This document shows positions 49,636-61,156 of a stretch of DNA of 64,000 bases, in pieces. A program made the translations under genes and the position numbers. A model generated the notes under the pieces. The model saw only the letters and a program-made list of their open reading frames with translations. It was not told the DNA's origin and made no database searches. The stretch comes from Flammula alnicola (taxonomy: Eukaryota; Basidiomycota; Agaricomycetes; Agaricales; Strophariaceae). The stretch spans positions 1,240,001 to 1,304,000 of the forward strand of contig JADNRV010000001.1 of NCBI GenBank assembly GCA_015499995.1, read 5' to 3'. Position 1 is the first letter of the stretch; the number at the start of each line of letters is the position of its first letter.

Positions 49636-50248
49636 TCTTCGGGAACGCAATTGCTGTTTACGGACTTAGGACCCACGGAGATTTGTATCTGACTCGCCAA
49701 CATTCAAATATGTATTCAAATATTCAAGCACCGAGCCCCGAGCACTGGGATTGGAGCTCGCTAAAATCTTAAAGCATAGGGAGAGGTGGGGCAGCTGCCG
49801 CCAAGCTTTATGTGTAGGTTCATAGGCGAGCTCAATGAGATCTTACTTGAATTTCTTCATGTAATTAGTGACTAAAGACAAAGAAATAGATCAGGGACGA
49901 CGTTTGAGGAGGCTTCGGAAGAGTGTGGGGCCGATAGGGGGCGGTGTGCACTACGCCGCAATTGACGATTGCCCAAGATGAGATAAAATATACCATTCAG
50001 GATTCATGGTACATCGACCCAGTAATAGTTGTATCTGTGGCGCATAATGATGCTGACTAATTAGTACTTGGGAATCTGAGATCAAAGGATCGTGTGTTGT
50101 AAACCGTGTCGACAAATCATAAAATAGTTTCGATGCACGATCACAAGCGGGGTCTCCCATGCGACAAAATTACAATTTACTCTTCTCCATCCAACCGCCA
50201 CCCTTCATGCTGCTCCTCACACGATAGCCAACAACAGCGTTTCCCATC
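49636..50248. other. Intergenic spacer
   Basis: 3' UTR of the coiled-coil gene and the promoter of the hydrolase-fold gene; no gene seen. Confidence 0.5.
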
Positions 50249-52214
50249 ATGCCCTACGTCGACCTTCACAGCAAGGCCGATTATGCGTCTATCTATTACA
50301 CAACAAACGCGCTCTTCTCCAACGTTGGTGGTTTCGACCCAGAGAAACCTACGATTGTCATTCTGCATCCTGTATTTTTAGATTCAACATGGCTGGATCT
50401 GCAAATGGGCGACTCCAGATTCAACTCCCAGTTCAATATCATTGCTTTCGATATGCGTTGCGCTGGGAAATCTTCATGTCGACCCAGTGCTCGGCACGAT
50501 AGCTGGGTTGACGCCGCAGACTTGGCCTTTTGCTTCCAGGTGCGTTTATTTTTCTTGTTCGAAGCGGATGGACATTTACCTTCACTCCCTGCAGAAACTC
50601 CATCTTCCACCAAGCCATATATTGTCCCTGGAAGGTACATCCATCAATTGTGCTCTTCGATTTGCCGTCTTGTGTGTATCGCCATTGTTCTGTACGACGG
50701 GCTTTCAGACTGATCGTTGTACTAGATTCCCAGAGTCATGCCTCAGCCTCACTCTGGTCAACGTTCCGGCGCCCGTCGAGTGAGCATATGATTTCCTATT
50801 CCTACTTATGATGACCGACGGACATTAACGCCGCACAGATTGAAATGGGTATATAGGAATATAGATGAATTAGTGCATGCCGCGTGTTTCGCGGACGACT
50901 TGGAAAGTTTCGAACAAGCGGCTTTTGAGTGTATCGAGTTTTTATTTGGGCCCGTGAGTGGTTAAATGGCTCGGATGTTCAGGTTTGCTCACGCCCCCCT
51001 CAGGACTCCGATCCAGATTTGGTTGATGATGTATGTCGTAATTCAGTAATCAGGGTGATTGCTCTAACTCTTTCTGCAAATAGCTTATTGCCTTTTGGGA
51101 AACAAACCATCCTCCATCAAAACGGGCCCGACTAGCAGAAACAGCTTTCCTTTATCTTGGTGTTAGTACAAGCGAAAGTCTCATTTTGTTTCGAAACTTA
51201 GCTCATCTTCTTGCCAGAGATCAACACTTAGCCCGGAAATGTACGCATCAATAACTCAACCTGTTCTCATAATTCAGGTAGATTTTGATTCAGCTCGTCT
51301 ATTGTTTGCGCTAACGAGGATCAAAACAGGGTGAAAAAAATGAGCTATGTCCTATGAAGTACGCAGACAAATTGGCATCCCAGCTAACAGGTGTCAAGGA
51401 TGGGGCGGTTTTATATGATGTCAAAGGTTCGTCAAGTTGCCAACCCACTAAGCTTCTTATTAGCTCTATTCTGAATGGTTTAATAAAGGTGGAACCTCCA
51501 TGATATCCGTCGTGCCCGGACCTGCATCTATAGTTAATAATGTCTTCTACAAATTTTTGACGCGACTTCCACATCATCGATCAGATATTGTCCCACCCCA
51601 GTCATCAATTACGGATCGAATGAGGATGGCGCTCCAACAGCTATCTGAGATTCTTGGAAATCCGGAAATGGCAGAACTAGATCCCCTGTCTTCATTGTCT
51701 TTCTGCTGTTTGACGCCAGAAGTAATAAAGGGTCAATCAGAACACCTGCGGCAATACTTGAAGGACGCAAGTCTGGCCTTTACACCGATGCCCACAGAAG
51801 GAAGACCCTTGCGAAAGTAAGAAATTAATCCTGTCTTTCAATACCATTCCTTCCCTGACGCAGTTGACTCTAGATATTCCGAAAGGGGGCGAGAAAAGTG
51901 GTCTTATAGTGAAATAGGCAGGCTGTCATTGAATGGTGAGTGTTTCAGGTGTTATGACTCAACAAAGAGCAACCTACCCATGAATGAGGCCATTAGGCGC
52001 TGCAAACACACCACCGGAACGTGTCAGGCAGGACTTCGAACGTGTTCAAAAATTACTGTCACGCTCTGACTCGCTATCGCCTACCGATACCAGCACTCCG
52101 CTTTTCAAGACCGCATTTGCGGCAGCTACAGCAGATAAACGTTCTATCAAGAGCTCCCTAGGCAAGGTCGTGGGGACCACTTCGATGACCTCGTCGCATC
52201 GGAAGGTGGCGTAG
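50249..52214 (+). CDS. Alpha/beta-hydrolase-fold protein
   Basis: Begins MPYVDLHSKADYASIYYTTN and KPTIVILHPVFLDSTWLDLQ, the oxyanion-side strand of the fold. Next are NSQFNIIAFDMRCAGKSSCR, DAADLAFCFQKLHLPPSHIL and the nucleophile elbow SLEGTSINCALRFAVLF. Later exons give SCLSLTLVNVPAPVELKWVY, LVHAACFADDLESFEQAAFE, CPMKYADKLASQLTGVKDGA, SMISVVPGPASIVNNVFYKF, DRMRMALQQLSEILGNPEMA and ELDPLSSLSFCCLTPEVIKG. The C-terminus is Ser/Thr-rich and ends TSSHRKVA. Roughly 500 residues. The elbow is G-T-S-I-N in place of G-X-S-X-G, and I find no clear acid at the GxxD position or a catalytic His. Activity and substrate are therefore unknown, and it may be non-catalytic. Confidence 0.82.
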
Positions 52215-52563
52215 GTCGGCGAGACATATTTACCCTAACTTATCTATCTGTAGAGCGTTCATCATTTGCATTTGCTGCTTCAGTTGTATCATGTATGTAG
52301 GCTTCGATGGACTTCCTATATACCTACTGTATCGCCCCGTTCTTTCTGTATACCAGGTACACGGATGCCACCCATGATTTCTGAAAATAATTACACTATT
52401 TGCTATCACAACTATCGACAAGTCCAATCAAAATTTTAGGTATGTAAACGACACACAATCTAGGAGGAAATAAGAACTATTCAAGAGAGAGACCAATATG
52501 TGACCGGCTGACCGACCAAAGAATTCTATAGGGCTGCTTTAGTCCAAATATTTGAAAGTGTCT
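52215..52563. other. Convergent 3' spacer
   Basis: Between the stops of the hydrolase-fold gene and UXS1; no gene seen. Confidence 0.5.
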
Positions 52564-54245
52564 CTAAAGGTTGCCTTCGGCCATCTTGGCCTTGTAGTAT
52601 CGCACCATTTCTTCCAATCCCATGCGCACAGTCCACCTTGGCTGCCACTGGAGCGATTCCTTGGCTCTGGTGGTATCAGGCCTGCGCATTTGGGGGTCGT
52701 CTGTCGGCATGGGCTTGTAGACGATGTTGACACGTCGCGTGCGCGTGACGCCATCTTCATCCTGGACCTTCTCAACGATCTCGCGAACCAGCTCAGCGAA
52801 TTCACCGATGGTGAATTCATCTCCGTTACCGATGTTGACTGGGCGAGACTCGTCCGAGTTCATGAGCGCGATGAGGCCATCGATGAGATCGTGGACATAT
52901 TGGAACGATCGTGTTTGCTTCCCGTCACCGTAGACAGTCATGTCTTCCCCCTTAAGGGCTTGAACAATGAAGTTTGAGACGACACGACCGTCGTAAGGGT
53001 TCACTGAGAACGGCAGTATTCACAAATGTCAGGAAGGTGACGTGATGCAGATTAAACTTACTTCTGGGGCCATAAGTATTGAAAATACGGGCAACGCGGA
53101 CGTCAACTCCATCTTGACGTTGGAAACCATACGTGAGGGTTTCAGCGACACGTTTGCCTTCATCGTAGCAGGCACGAGGGCCGATGGGATTGACATGACC
53201 CCAGCTGCGAAAGGGCGGTTAGTGAAGCAACATACAAAAATATAATACCACTCACTATTCTTCATGTTGAGGATGAACCTCGGGATCACCATAGACCTCT
53301 AAATGAGGTGTTAATGAAACTGTATCTAACCATCTGGAAATGGAAGTATAATACCAGATGTACTGCTGATGAGGAATCGGGCTTTTGTGCGCTTCGCGAG
53401 ACCAAGCATGTTAAGCGTACCCATGAACGATGTTTTGATGGTTTTGACAGCATTGAATTGGTAGTGAGGGGGAGATGCTGGGCAAGCGAGGTGGTAGATT
53501 TCTATTGGGATGGTCAGCGGAATGACCAAATGTTATGCTTCGGGAAGTAAATATGACTTACGATCGCACTCAATCATGAATGGCTCCACAACGTCGTGGC
53601 GAACCATCTCAAAGTTGGGGTGCCCAATCCAATGACTGACAGTAGTCTTGGAGCCAGTGAAGAAATTATCAAGGACGGTAACTTCATGACCGAGGAGCAT
53701 AAGTCTGTCAACAAGATGGGAGCCGACAAATCCAGCACCGCCGGTGACCAAGATCCGTTTGCGCTGCGAAGGAGGAAGCAGCTTCACGGGCGTGAAACGG
53801 GAAAGAGTGGTGTAAGAAATGGAGTTGGTCTCCGGATAATAGATGGATTTGGACTGGTAGGCGGTGTGACCTTGGTTGAACCTGGCGTGTTCGGATTCCT
53901 GGCCCTCCTCCTTTAAAAGAGTGGCACTCTCGGAATCGCCGATCCGAGCTGCATAGTGCGGGCGCAGGTACAAGGAACGGAGAATATCGATAGGCACCTC
54001 GCTATCGAATCCGAAGCGATTGAAGCCTACGGTGGTGATTTCATCGCCGTTTTTATCGAGAGTGCGAATCTACGTGGGCGAACGCATGTCAGTGGGAATT
54101 TTTGAATGTCAGACATGTCCAACGAATCAGCGCGCGAGAAATGGACCTTTGCACGCGTCGAATGAAGCGATAGAGGCGTGAGGTGGTTTCACGCGACATA
54201 AAAAGACCAAGGAGCGCGAAAGGGACTTACAGGATTGGCGGTCAT
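52564..54245 (-). CDS. UXS1: UDP-glucuronic acid decarboxylase (UDP-xylose synthase)
   Basis: NAD-dependent short-chain dehydrogenase/reductase that converts UDP-glucuronate to UDP-xylose, the donor for xylosylated glycans in basidiomycetes. The first exon is only MTANP; exon 2 starts [20 protein letters not shown]. The Rossmann motif is [20 protein letters not shown], followed by [20 protein letters not shown] and [20 protein letters not shown]. Later come [34 protein letters not shown], the catalytic Tyr-X3-Lys in [36 protein letters not shown] and [20 protein letters not shown]. It ends [13 protein letters not shown]. About 430 residues with no transmembrane anchor seen, so probably cytosolic. 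All exons join in frame. Confidence 0.95.
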
Positions 54246-54432
54246 TGTTCGTAGGAGAGAGAAAGGGAGGAATGACCGACAGTTATGACAGTCCGCCCTT
54301 ATATACCAACTTGTCCCGATGCACATAATCAGGTTTTCCCGCATCGGGGTGATCAGGGCATTTGCCGATCAAAAATTATCGACGCCAGAAGCAGACATTC
54401 CGTAAGTACACCAAAAAATTACATTCTCGACA
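54246..54432. promoter_or_regulatory. Compact bidirectional promoter of UXS1 and bystin gene
   Basis: Only 187 bp lie between the divergent start codons. A candidate TATA-like TATATA (about 54300) is present. Confidence 0.45.
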
Positions 54433-56188
54433 ATGCCTCGAGCAGCAAAATCCTCAGGAAAGCAAAGACACGATCCTCTCCTCGCGCAATTGGACGAAGA
54501 CGAGGTCGAGGCAAGATATGGCAGGATCTCACAACCAGGAAAACGGAAGAAATCGAGAACCAGCTCAAATATCGATGAAGATTCTTCAGAGGTTGCTCGA
54601 TTTTACCCTTCATTTAATAGTGATGCTTAAGTTGATTTTAGGTGATATTGGATCCCAAAACATCCCGTCGGATCTTTGAATTGGCCAGAGATCAACAAGA
54701 TGAACTAGAAATGCCCGAGGATGACGATGTCATGGAGGAGGAAGCGGAAGAGCGGATGCAAGGTCTCTCGAAACCAAGAACGCAAACTAGGTTCGATGAT
54801 GATGAAGATGAGGGCGACAAAGAATTCGAAACTGGGGAAGAGATTGAAGAGGAATATGTGAGTTCCAATCCAATTGAATGGCATTGATAGCCTCATGAAC
54901 TCTCGAGGAAGGAAATAGATGCAGGAGATATGGAAACCTTAGATACCTTCCTGCCTGCCAATGCTGGAGAACGTAAAACCTTGGCCGACCTTATCTTCGC
55001 AAAATTGGATAGTGGCGAAGTGGAATCTACTGCCGCCATAAAAAAAGTGCATCAAGGTGCGAACGTTTGTCAATCTGAAACTGATATTTTACGGAATTAT
55101 TTCATCTGCATCATCTGTAGACCGTGATGCCCCTGATCCCGCCGCTGGCCTGAACCCCGCCGTTGTCGAAGCATATACAAAGTGAGCGATATTTATCTCT
55201 GCACTGGCGCATCTCCTCAAGGGTTGGTTTCGTTGTTAGAATCGGCCAGCTATTGCGAGGATACAAGTCAGGGCCACTACCCAAACTCTTCAAAGTCATC
55301 CCCTCTCTCCCAGCATGGGCGCGTATGCTGGCACTCACGCACCCAGAAAATTGGTCTCCTAATGCCTGTGAAGCCGCGACGAAAATCTTCATCTCCAACA
55401 TGAAACCCGCCCAGGCCCAGCTATTTCTCGGTGTTGTGTTGTTGGACGCCATCCGGGAGGACATTCGAGAAAACAAGAAGTTGAATGTGCATTATTTCCA
55501 GGCGCTGAAAAAGTCGATGTACAAACCTGGAGCATTTTTCAAGGGGATCATCTTCCCGTTGCTTGATGTACGTTGTTATTCTGGATTTCTGAGTTCCTCG
55601 CCTCACATCTCTGATTCTAGCAAGGCTGCACGTTAAAAGAAGCCACAATAGTTGCTTCAATCCTCGCAAAGACCAAGGTTCCTGTTCTGCACGCATCCGC
55701 TGCACTCCTTCGCATTGCGGAGATGGACTACTCGGGTTAGTAATAATTTAATCCCATGCGACGTGTTATGCTGACTATATCTCAAGGTCCCAACTCGCTT
55801 TTCATACGTGTGTTGATCGACAAAAAGTTTGAGCTACCGTACAAAGTTGTCGATGCTATTGTTTTCCACTTTATCCGACTCTCAAACTCGTACAAGGCCA
55901 AGACGCGAGGAGATGCCGAAAAGCTGCCCGTCCTATGGCATCAAAGCTTGCTCGTTTTTGCACAACGGTATGATTCTTTATCTTCACGAGTGAAGTTTGA
56001 CTAAATTGTCTCTATTCAATCGCAGATACGCTTCAGATCTGACACCTGACCAAAAGGATGCCCTATTAGATGTCATTCGCGCAACTCCACACCCTCAGAT
56101 TAGCTCAGAGATCAGGCGAGAGCTCGTCAACTCAGTTGTAAGAGGAGCGCCGAGAGTCCAGCCGGACAACGACGTGGTGATGTCGTGA
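54433..56188 (+). CDS. ENP1: Bystin/Enp1, 40S ribosome biogenesis factor
   Basis: Nucleolar factor needed for pre-40S assembly and 18S rRNA processing. Exon 1 begins [20 protein letters not shown]. The acidic N-terminal half includes [20 protein letters not shown] and [20 protein letters not shown]. Then come [20 protein letters not shown], the bystin core [60 protein letters not shown] and [20 protein letters not shown]. The C-terminal part includes [32 protein letters not shown] and [20 protein letters not shown], ending PDNDVVMS. About 450 residues and around seven introns, all in frame. Length and block order match fungal Enp1. Confidence 0.96.
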
Positions 56189-56490
56189 TTGTGATCTTCT
56201 TAGTGTGTGCTTCCTATTGACTGTTTCAATACATCTTTGTATCACTTGCTGAAGATATTCATTTGTAAAGTACATCTCAACCGAGTTACGTTTGCACGAA
56301 TATTCCTTGTTTGATAATCTTCCCGCGCCGGATATCCGGAGCCAAAACATCCCCATGCCTATCTTCTTTTTATGCTTGTGTCTGACCTCATGAGAATAGC
56401 GACACTAGGCCCATGATGTCTTTTCCGACATCTCTCCCTTCTTGACTTTCTCCACATTATTATATCCGTCCTCGTCCTTGGTCTTCAGAT

Positions 56491-57887
56491 ATGAACAGAA
56501 TCTCGCGGTTTCTTCCAGGTTTTGCAGGAAGCCTGCCTGTACCAACTCCCGCAGACTTGGGTGACAGCACCAAGGATGAGCTCCTTGGCCTCCAACGCAT
56601 CATGGCGGATGCGCAGAATCCCAGACGACCCGTCATCGGCAAGATTAGATTCGTTTTTCTGTCCCGGCCAACTTGGGTTGATTGGACGATGTGTGAACAG
56701 GATCGTGGATGATGTTCCCAGGAGCATCTCTGGCGCGCATGGTTGCGCAGATGGGATACGATGTGAGTTGTTTTCAATTTTCGCGATTCGTTTTACTGTT
56801 GGATTGACGGGGCATCTACTTAGTTCGTGCTCATTGACTGCGAACACGGAAATATCGATGATGCAGCTATGCATGCGTCTGTTGGCGCTGTCGCTGCAGA
56901 AGGCGTCTCGCCCGTCGTACGCATACCCGCTCCGGACAATGTCTATGTCAAACGGGCATTGGATACGGGCGGTCAGTGGATTTCCTCCCTCCTTCCTTGA
57001 TGGAGGTCAGACGGACTGTCACGCTAATGATTCGCCGTGCCGATCGATTTTCAGCCCATGGAATCCTCTGTCCGTCGATGTCCACAGCGGACGAAGCTCG
57101 CGCGCTTGTTTCGTTCGCCAAGTTCCCTGCGACCACCAAGGCTGTTCTAGGGCGCGACGCTTCCAGTGGGACGCGTGCACAAATGCTTTCCTCCTCAACT
57201 CTGTCAGGTATCCGGGGCGTCGGGTCCCCCTTCGCACCTGCCGTCTTCCGCCAGACGATGCCGGAGTACATACGCACCGCGAACCAGAATACGTTCGTTG
57301 CTGTCCAGATCGAGACGTTAGAGGGCCTCGAGAACTGTGAGGAGATCGCGAAAGTGGACGGAATTGGTTCGTCTCTTTCATTTTACAAATATAACGAATG
57401 CGAGTGGACTTTAGCGATGGTGCTGAAATTTTTTTTTAATAGATATGCTTTTTATCGGGTGTGTACCGCAGGATGCTCGATGACGGTCATCGATAATTTA
57501 TGCATTCTTTGTGTCTTGCTGTGAATGTGTAGGCCAAACGATCTCGCGTCTTCAATGGGCTACCCGCCTCTCGAGCACGAGTCCATTCCGGAGGTTCAAG
57601 ACGCGGTAAAGCGCGTTTTGGCAGCGGCCAAAAACGCAGGGAAGTACGCCGGCATGTTCTGCACTGCTGCGGAGCAGGTCAGGAGCAGGTTCGAGCAAGG
57701 ATGTGAGTCCATGCATCCCAGATTTATTGATTCCTTCGTTACTATGACGCAGGATAGCTAATGTTTTGTCTCCGTTCTGTGCAAACTTGAAGTCGACTTG
57801 ATGAACCTGGGCGGAGATGCCGTAGCGTTGATGGAATGGAACGCCGTACAGTTAGGGAAACTTGAGGATCTCAGGACGGGTGCCTAG
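56491..57887 (+). CDS. HpcH/HpaI aldolase family protein
   Basis: Class II pyruvate-type aldolase or lyase of the family that includes 4-hydroxy-2-oxoheptanedioate aldolase and 2-keto-3-deoxy-L-rhamnonate aldolase. Starts MNRISRFLPGFAGSLPVPTP. After a GC-AG intron the protein continues SWMMFPGASLARMVAQMGYD, FVLIDCEHGNIDDAAMHASV and SPVVRIPAPDNVYVKRALDT. Later exons read AHGILCPSMSTADEARALVS, FVAVQIETLEGLENCEEIAK (a metal-binding Glu is expected at IETLEG), VDGIDMLFIGPNDLASSMGY and EQGFDLMNLGGDAVALMEWN. It ends LEDLRTGA at TAG 57885-57887. About 300 residues; the fold is a TIM barrel by family. The physiological substrate is not evident. Six or so introns, including a very short exon (IDMLFIG) flanked by introns. 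Confidence 0.88.
56639..56700 (+). other. GC-AG intron in the HpcH/HpaI aldolase gene
   Basis: A 62-nt intron with donor GCAAGA and acceptor GAACAG. Splicing joins RRPVIG to SWMMFPGAS in frame, as the family requires; no GT donor nearby does so. Confidence 0.65.
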
Positions 57888-58240
57888 TAGTACTTGGTGT
57901 TTATTCCGGTGCGCTGATCTGAAAGTCAGCTGTAGAATTTAGGCGTGTTAGTTGAATTTTTGCGCAAGAAAGGAGTTGGAAAGGAAGTGTCATCGGTCTT
58001 GAAGCATTTTTGACCCGAACGTATGAAAACCACGACAAGTAAATTTCTCAACCTTGAGCTTGAATCTTTAAGCTTAAGAGTGACTCATGGATGCTTTTGT
58101 CCGAGTCACGGGTGGGAATGAAATTACCATAAGTGAAATGCGGAACACCATGGTCCATAAACTTCGCTTAGCGGAAGACCATCAATTATAAATTGAAATG
58201 TTTTACGCATCCCCGCACCGCCGAGTCTCTTCCCCACATC
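57888..58240. other. Intergenic spacer
   Basis: 3' UTR of the aldolase gene and promoter of the isochorismatase gene; no gene seen. Confidence 0.5.
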
Positions 58241-59186
58241 ATGCCTCCCTCCCCAAAGCTCGACCCCGCATCCACCGTCTTCTTTCTCTGTGATGTGCAG
58301 ACGAAATTCAGTGAGGCGCTTGCCTTTTCTTCAGTTGGTCTACAGTATTTCTGAAGTCATCTACTAGGACCTGCAATCTACGGGTATGAACATGTTGTGG
58401 CGACGTCGAACAAGATGGTCAAGCTCGCAAAGGTGCAGGCTGACGCCACAAACACTGTTCTTGCATCGGGTCTAATCCTTCTTTCAATTTCCATCCCGAC
58501 AGCTCCTGAATATCCCCGTCGTATGCACGACTCAGAACACCAAAGGTAAACCCCCTATGTGCCCTGCGCATCTCCAGTTGTATTAGGCGGACACGCTAAA
58601 CTCTCATATGCATCTTTCTTGCTGGCGAAAAGCCTTGGGACCCACAGATCCCGCTATCGAGCTCGAGTCTCTCGGCACCCTCGCCGTCACGTATGATAAG
58701 ACGCTCTTCTCGATGCTTATTCCGGAGGTTAAGGCTATACTTTATAACCACCATAATCTAAAATCCATTGTGATTTTCGGCATCGAGGTTTGTCGTCTGC
58801 TTGACTGGATCGCGTCGTGTGACTAATTTTGTTAGTCCCACGTCTGCGTCCTGCAAACCGTCCTGTCCATCCTCTCTCTCGAAACCTTCACGATCCATGT
58901 CATCGCCGACGGGGTCTCCTCCTGCAACGCGTTCGAAATACCCATAGCGCTCGACCGGATGCGTACCGAAGGCGCGCGCATAGGGACGAGCGAGAGCGTT
59001 GCGTTCCAGTTGATGGGCGACGCGAGCTTGCCTGCGTTCAAGGCGTTCAGTCGGTTCATCAAGGACGAAAAGGAAAGCACGAAGAAAGTGGGACAGGCGT
59101 TGCTTCAGGGCCAAGTTTCTAGAGAGTCCCGAGGAAAGGAGACTCCGGAAGTTGTTAGTGGAGGTGTTGTTGTTTCAAAGTATTGA
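58241..59186 (+). CDS. Isochorismatase-family cysteine hydrolase
   Basis: Member of the isochorismatase-like superfamily, near the ISOC1/ISOC2 branch. Starts MPPSPKLDPASTVFFLCDVQ with the catalytic Asp in FLCDVQTKF. Then come PAIYGYEHVVATSNKMVKLA, LLNIPVVCTTQNTK (the usual Lys site), ALGPTDPAIELESLGTLAVT, KSIVIFGIE and SHVCVLQTVLSILSLETFTI, with the nucleophile Cys in HVCV. The C-terminus SESVAFQLMGDASLPAFKAF is typical of the ISOC1 branch. It ends GGVVVSKY. About 230 residues, and about five introns joining in frame. Many relatives have no defined substrate, so I name the family only. A decayed partial copy lies 1.1 kb downstream. Confidence 0.9.
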
Positions 59187-59291
59187 GCCAAGATGCGAGG
59201 AAGTACAGATGAAGAATGTATTTTAAAGGTTATACGGTGCGGAACAGTCTCTTCCAATCCGTTGGATACAGGGATAACAGGAGGCTGACAA

Positions 59292-60018
59292 TTCAATTCT
59301 GAAAGATACCAGGTGCAGCACTTGGCGTCGCCTCGCTCTCTGGTATGATGCGCCCGGTTTCGTTGATGGCAGAGGGGCCGTGGAGGGCGTTGAGCTTCGC
59401 GTTGCGGACTTTCTACGTAGGATATATGCGTTGAATAACACGCGAAATCAAAGGGAAAGAGAAAAATAGGGGTCACTAACTGTGTGTTCTTCTTGCTCCT
59501 TCATCGCCTCTTCCACCCGGGCGCCCTTCGCCTGCACAGTCTCCTTCAAATGCCCGTGACTCTGTGTCGACAACTTTTCGTCATCAAGGGCAATTTGTGT
59601 CAGCGCTCGGAATTATGAAAAAGCTACGAGACAAACATCGAGATCCTGCTGGGCCTTACGCAGATTGCTGACAGCTATGTCGTGCTTCTGCTCGGCTTTG
59701 TACATCTCCTTGAGCGCGTCCTGTTCTTTCTTCTGCGCTTTGCTGAGAGTGCTATCGGCTTTTAAGGCTGCCTATAAGAGTCAAGCTTGAATGAAGACAG
59801 TGAATAGCGCGAAGGAAAGGATAAGGGCACCTTTTGTGCTTTGCCTTCCTCTTTCTGGGTTTTGACAGATCCTTGAGAACCCCTTTCACGCTCTTCTCCT
59901 CGTGCTTTGCCTCTTTCTTAACTTCCTTCTCGACCTTCTTCACCACACCTGGAGAGGGTACAGATTCAGCGCTAGCGCCGGCATTGGGGACGGTGTTCGA
60001 GTTCTGGAGAGATGACAT
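59292..60018 (-). CDS. Lys/Glu-rich coiled-coil protein, function unknown
   Basis: Starts MSSLQNSNTVPNAGASAESV and continues VVKKVEKEVKKEAKHEEKSV, then, one frame over, TQKEEGKAQK. Further exons give AALKADSTLSKAQKKEQDAL, KEMYKAEQKHDIAVSNLRKA, QQDLD, LKDEKLSTQSHGHLKETVQA and AMKEQEEHT, ending VRNAKLNALHGPSAINETGR ... APGIFQN at TGA 59292-59294. About 190 residues, helical and highly charged throughout. A lost A in the AAAAA run near 59858 breaks exon 1. I recall small coiled-coil hypothetical proteins like this in Agaricomycetes, without function. It converges with the isochorismatase gene. Confidence 0.65.
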
Positions 60019-60225
60019 GATGAGATGGTGTTGGTATTGAGTAGAGAATAGGCTGACTGTCTTGAGACGGCATTGTCACTTAAGCTTGGGCATGGTTAGA
60101 TTCGAAAGTTGACCAGCTTTTCAAGTTGACTGTGACCAGTGGGCAGTGAGGTCATCGATCACTTCGATCAACGGATCAATCTTACCTATGCCTCCGACGG
60201 TGATATTCCGTCCCTCTACTTTGAG

Positions 60226-60573
60226 CCCCACGTCTGCGTCCGTCAAACTGTCTTATCCATCCCATCGTCAGGACCGTACAGACCCCGCGTCGTCGCCGAC
60301 GGCATGTCCGCCTGCAACGCATTCGAAATACTTACCTATAGGTAAGTATTTCGCGCTCGATCGGGACGAGCGAGAGCACCGCGTTCCAGTTAATGGGCGA
60401 CGCGGGCTTGCCTGCATTCAATGATGTCAGTTGATTTCTTAAGGAAGAGGAGGAAAGCACGAAGTAAGTCGGGGAGGCTTTGCTTCTGGGGCAGGTTTTC
60501 AGTGCCACTGCGGCCGGGGGCGAAGGAGCGCGAGACTGAATTCATTAGTGGAGGTGTAGTTAGTTCAAAGTAG
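60226..60573 (+). pseudogene. Decayed 3' fragment of the isochorismatase gene
   Basis: Similar to the last exon of the gene at 58241-59186 from the catalytic Cys region (SHVCVLQTV; here PHVCVRQTVLSIP) to the stop. Shared landmarks are the GCCGACGG...TGCAACGC block, the GACGAGCGAGAGC block (60366-60378), AATGGGCGACGCG near 60393 and the final AGTGGAGGTGT. Frame is lost by small deletions and a palindromic insertion; stops interrupt all frames. It has no 5' exons. It may be a tandem duplicate that decayed, or a gene piece carried by the adjacent Helitron. Confidence 0.8.
60324..60353. repeat. Perfect 30-bp palindrome inside the isochorismatase pseudogene
   Basis: The arm CGAAATACTTACCTA is followed directly by its exact reverse complement. 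The functional gene has only CGAAATACCCATAGCGC at this point, so the inverted copy arose after duplication. Confidence 0.9.
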
Positions 60574-61156
60574 TAGTATTAAGTGTGAGATACATTAAAT
60601 GTGAGATATATCATATTATAATACGGTAAAGGGATTTTCCACGGCGGCACGTGGTATAAACGACGCCGAAAATGGAAAGGGCAATTGCCAAAAACAGACG
60701 CTGACGCGTCTTCAAATGTCGTGTCTCGCCACCGTCTTGCGCTCTAACACCGTCTTCATTGCGCTCTAATCTTTCGCTGCTGCGCCAGCTTTCGACTTTG
60801 TCTTACTGTGCTACTCGATACTCTAGCCTACTCACCTTCTTGATGTATTGTACACAAATTTTCAACATCAATCAATCCACCATTTTGCTTTGAACAGTTC
60901 AACCTCTCAGCAACTGGGAAGACTTGATCACCCCACTATCGGTTTATACACTCCCAATGAAGGCCTCTCTGTGGATTCTTAACCAGTCAAGCCGCAAAAG
61001 AATTGCGGAATATTTTTCATGAATTCTAGAGCTCAGGGTCACCGCGATGGATCACGATGGGCGGCGCGTCGTCTCAGACTCTAGACTGAATACGGGCGCG
61101 TTAGGCCTAAATCCCGATGTAAGCTTTCACTCTTTTCCTTAACCTCTTCCCTAACT
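60574..61156. other. Spacer between pseudogene and Helitron ORF
   Basis: Should contain the Helitron 5' end (a TC at an A-T target) and promoter. I could not identify the terminus with confidence. Confidence 0.4.
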
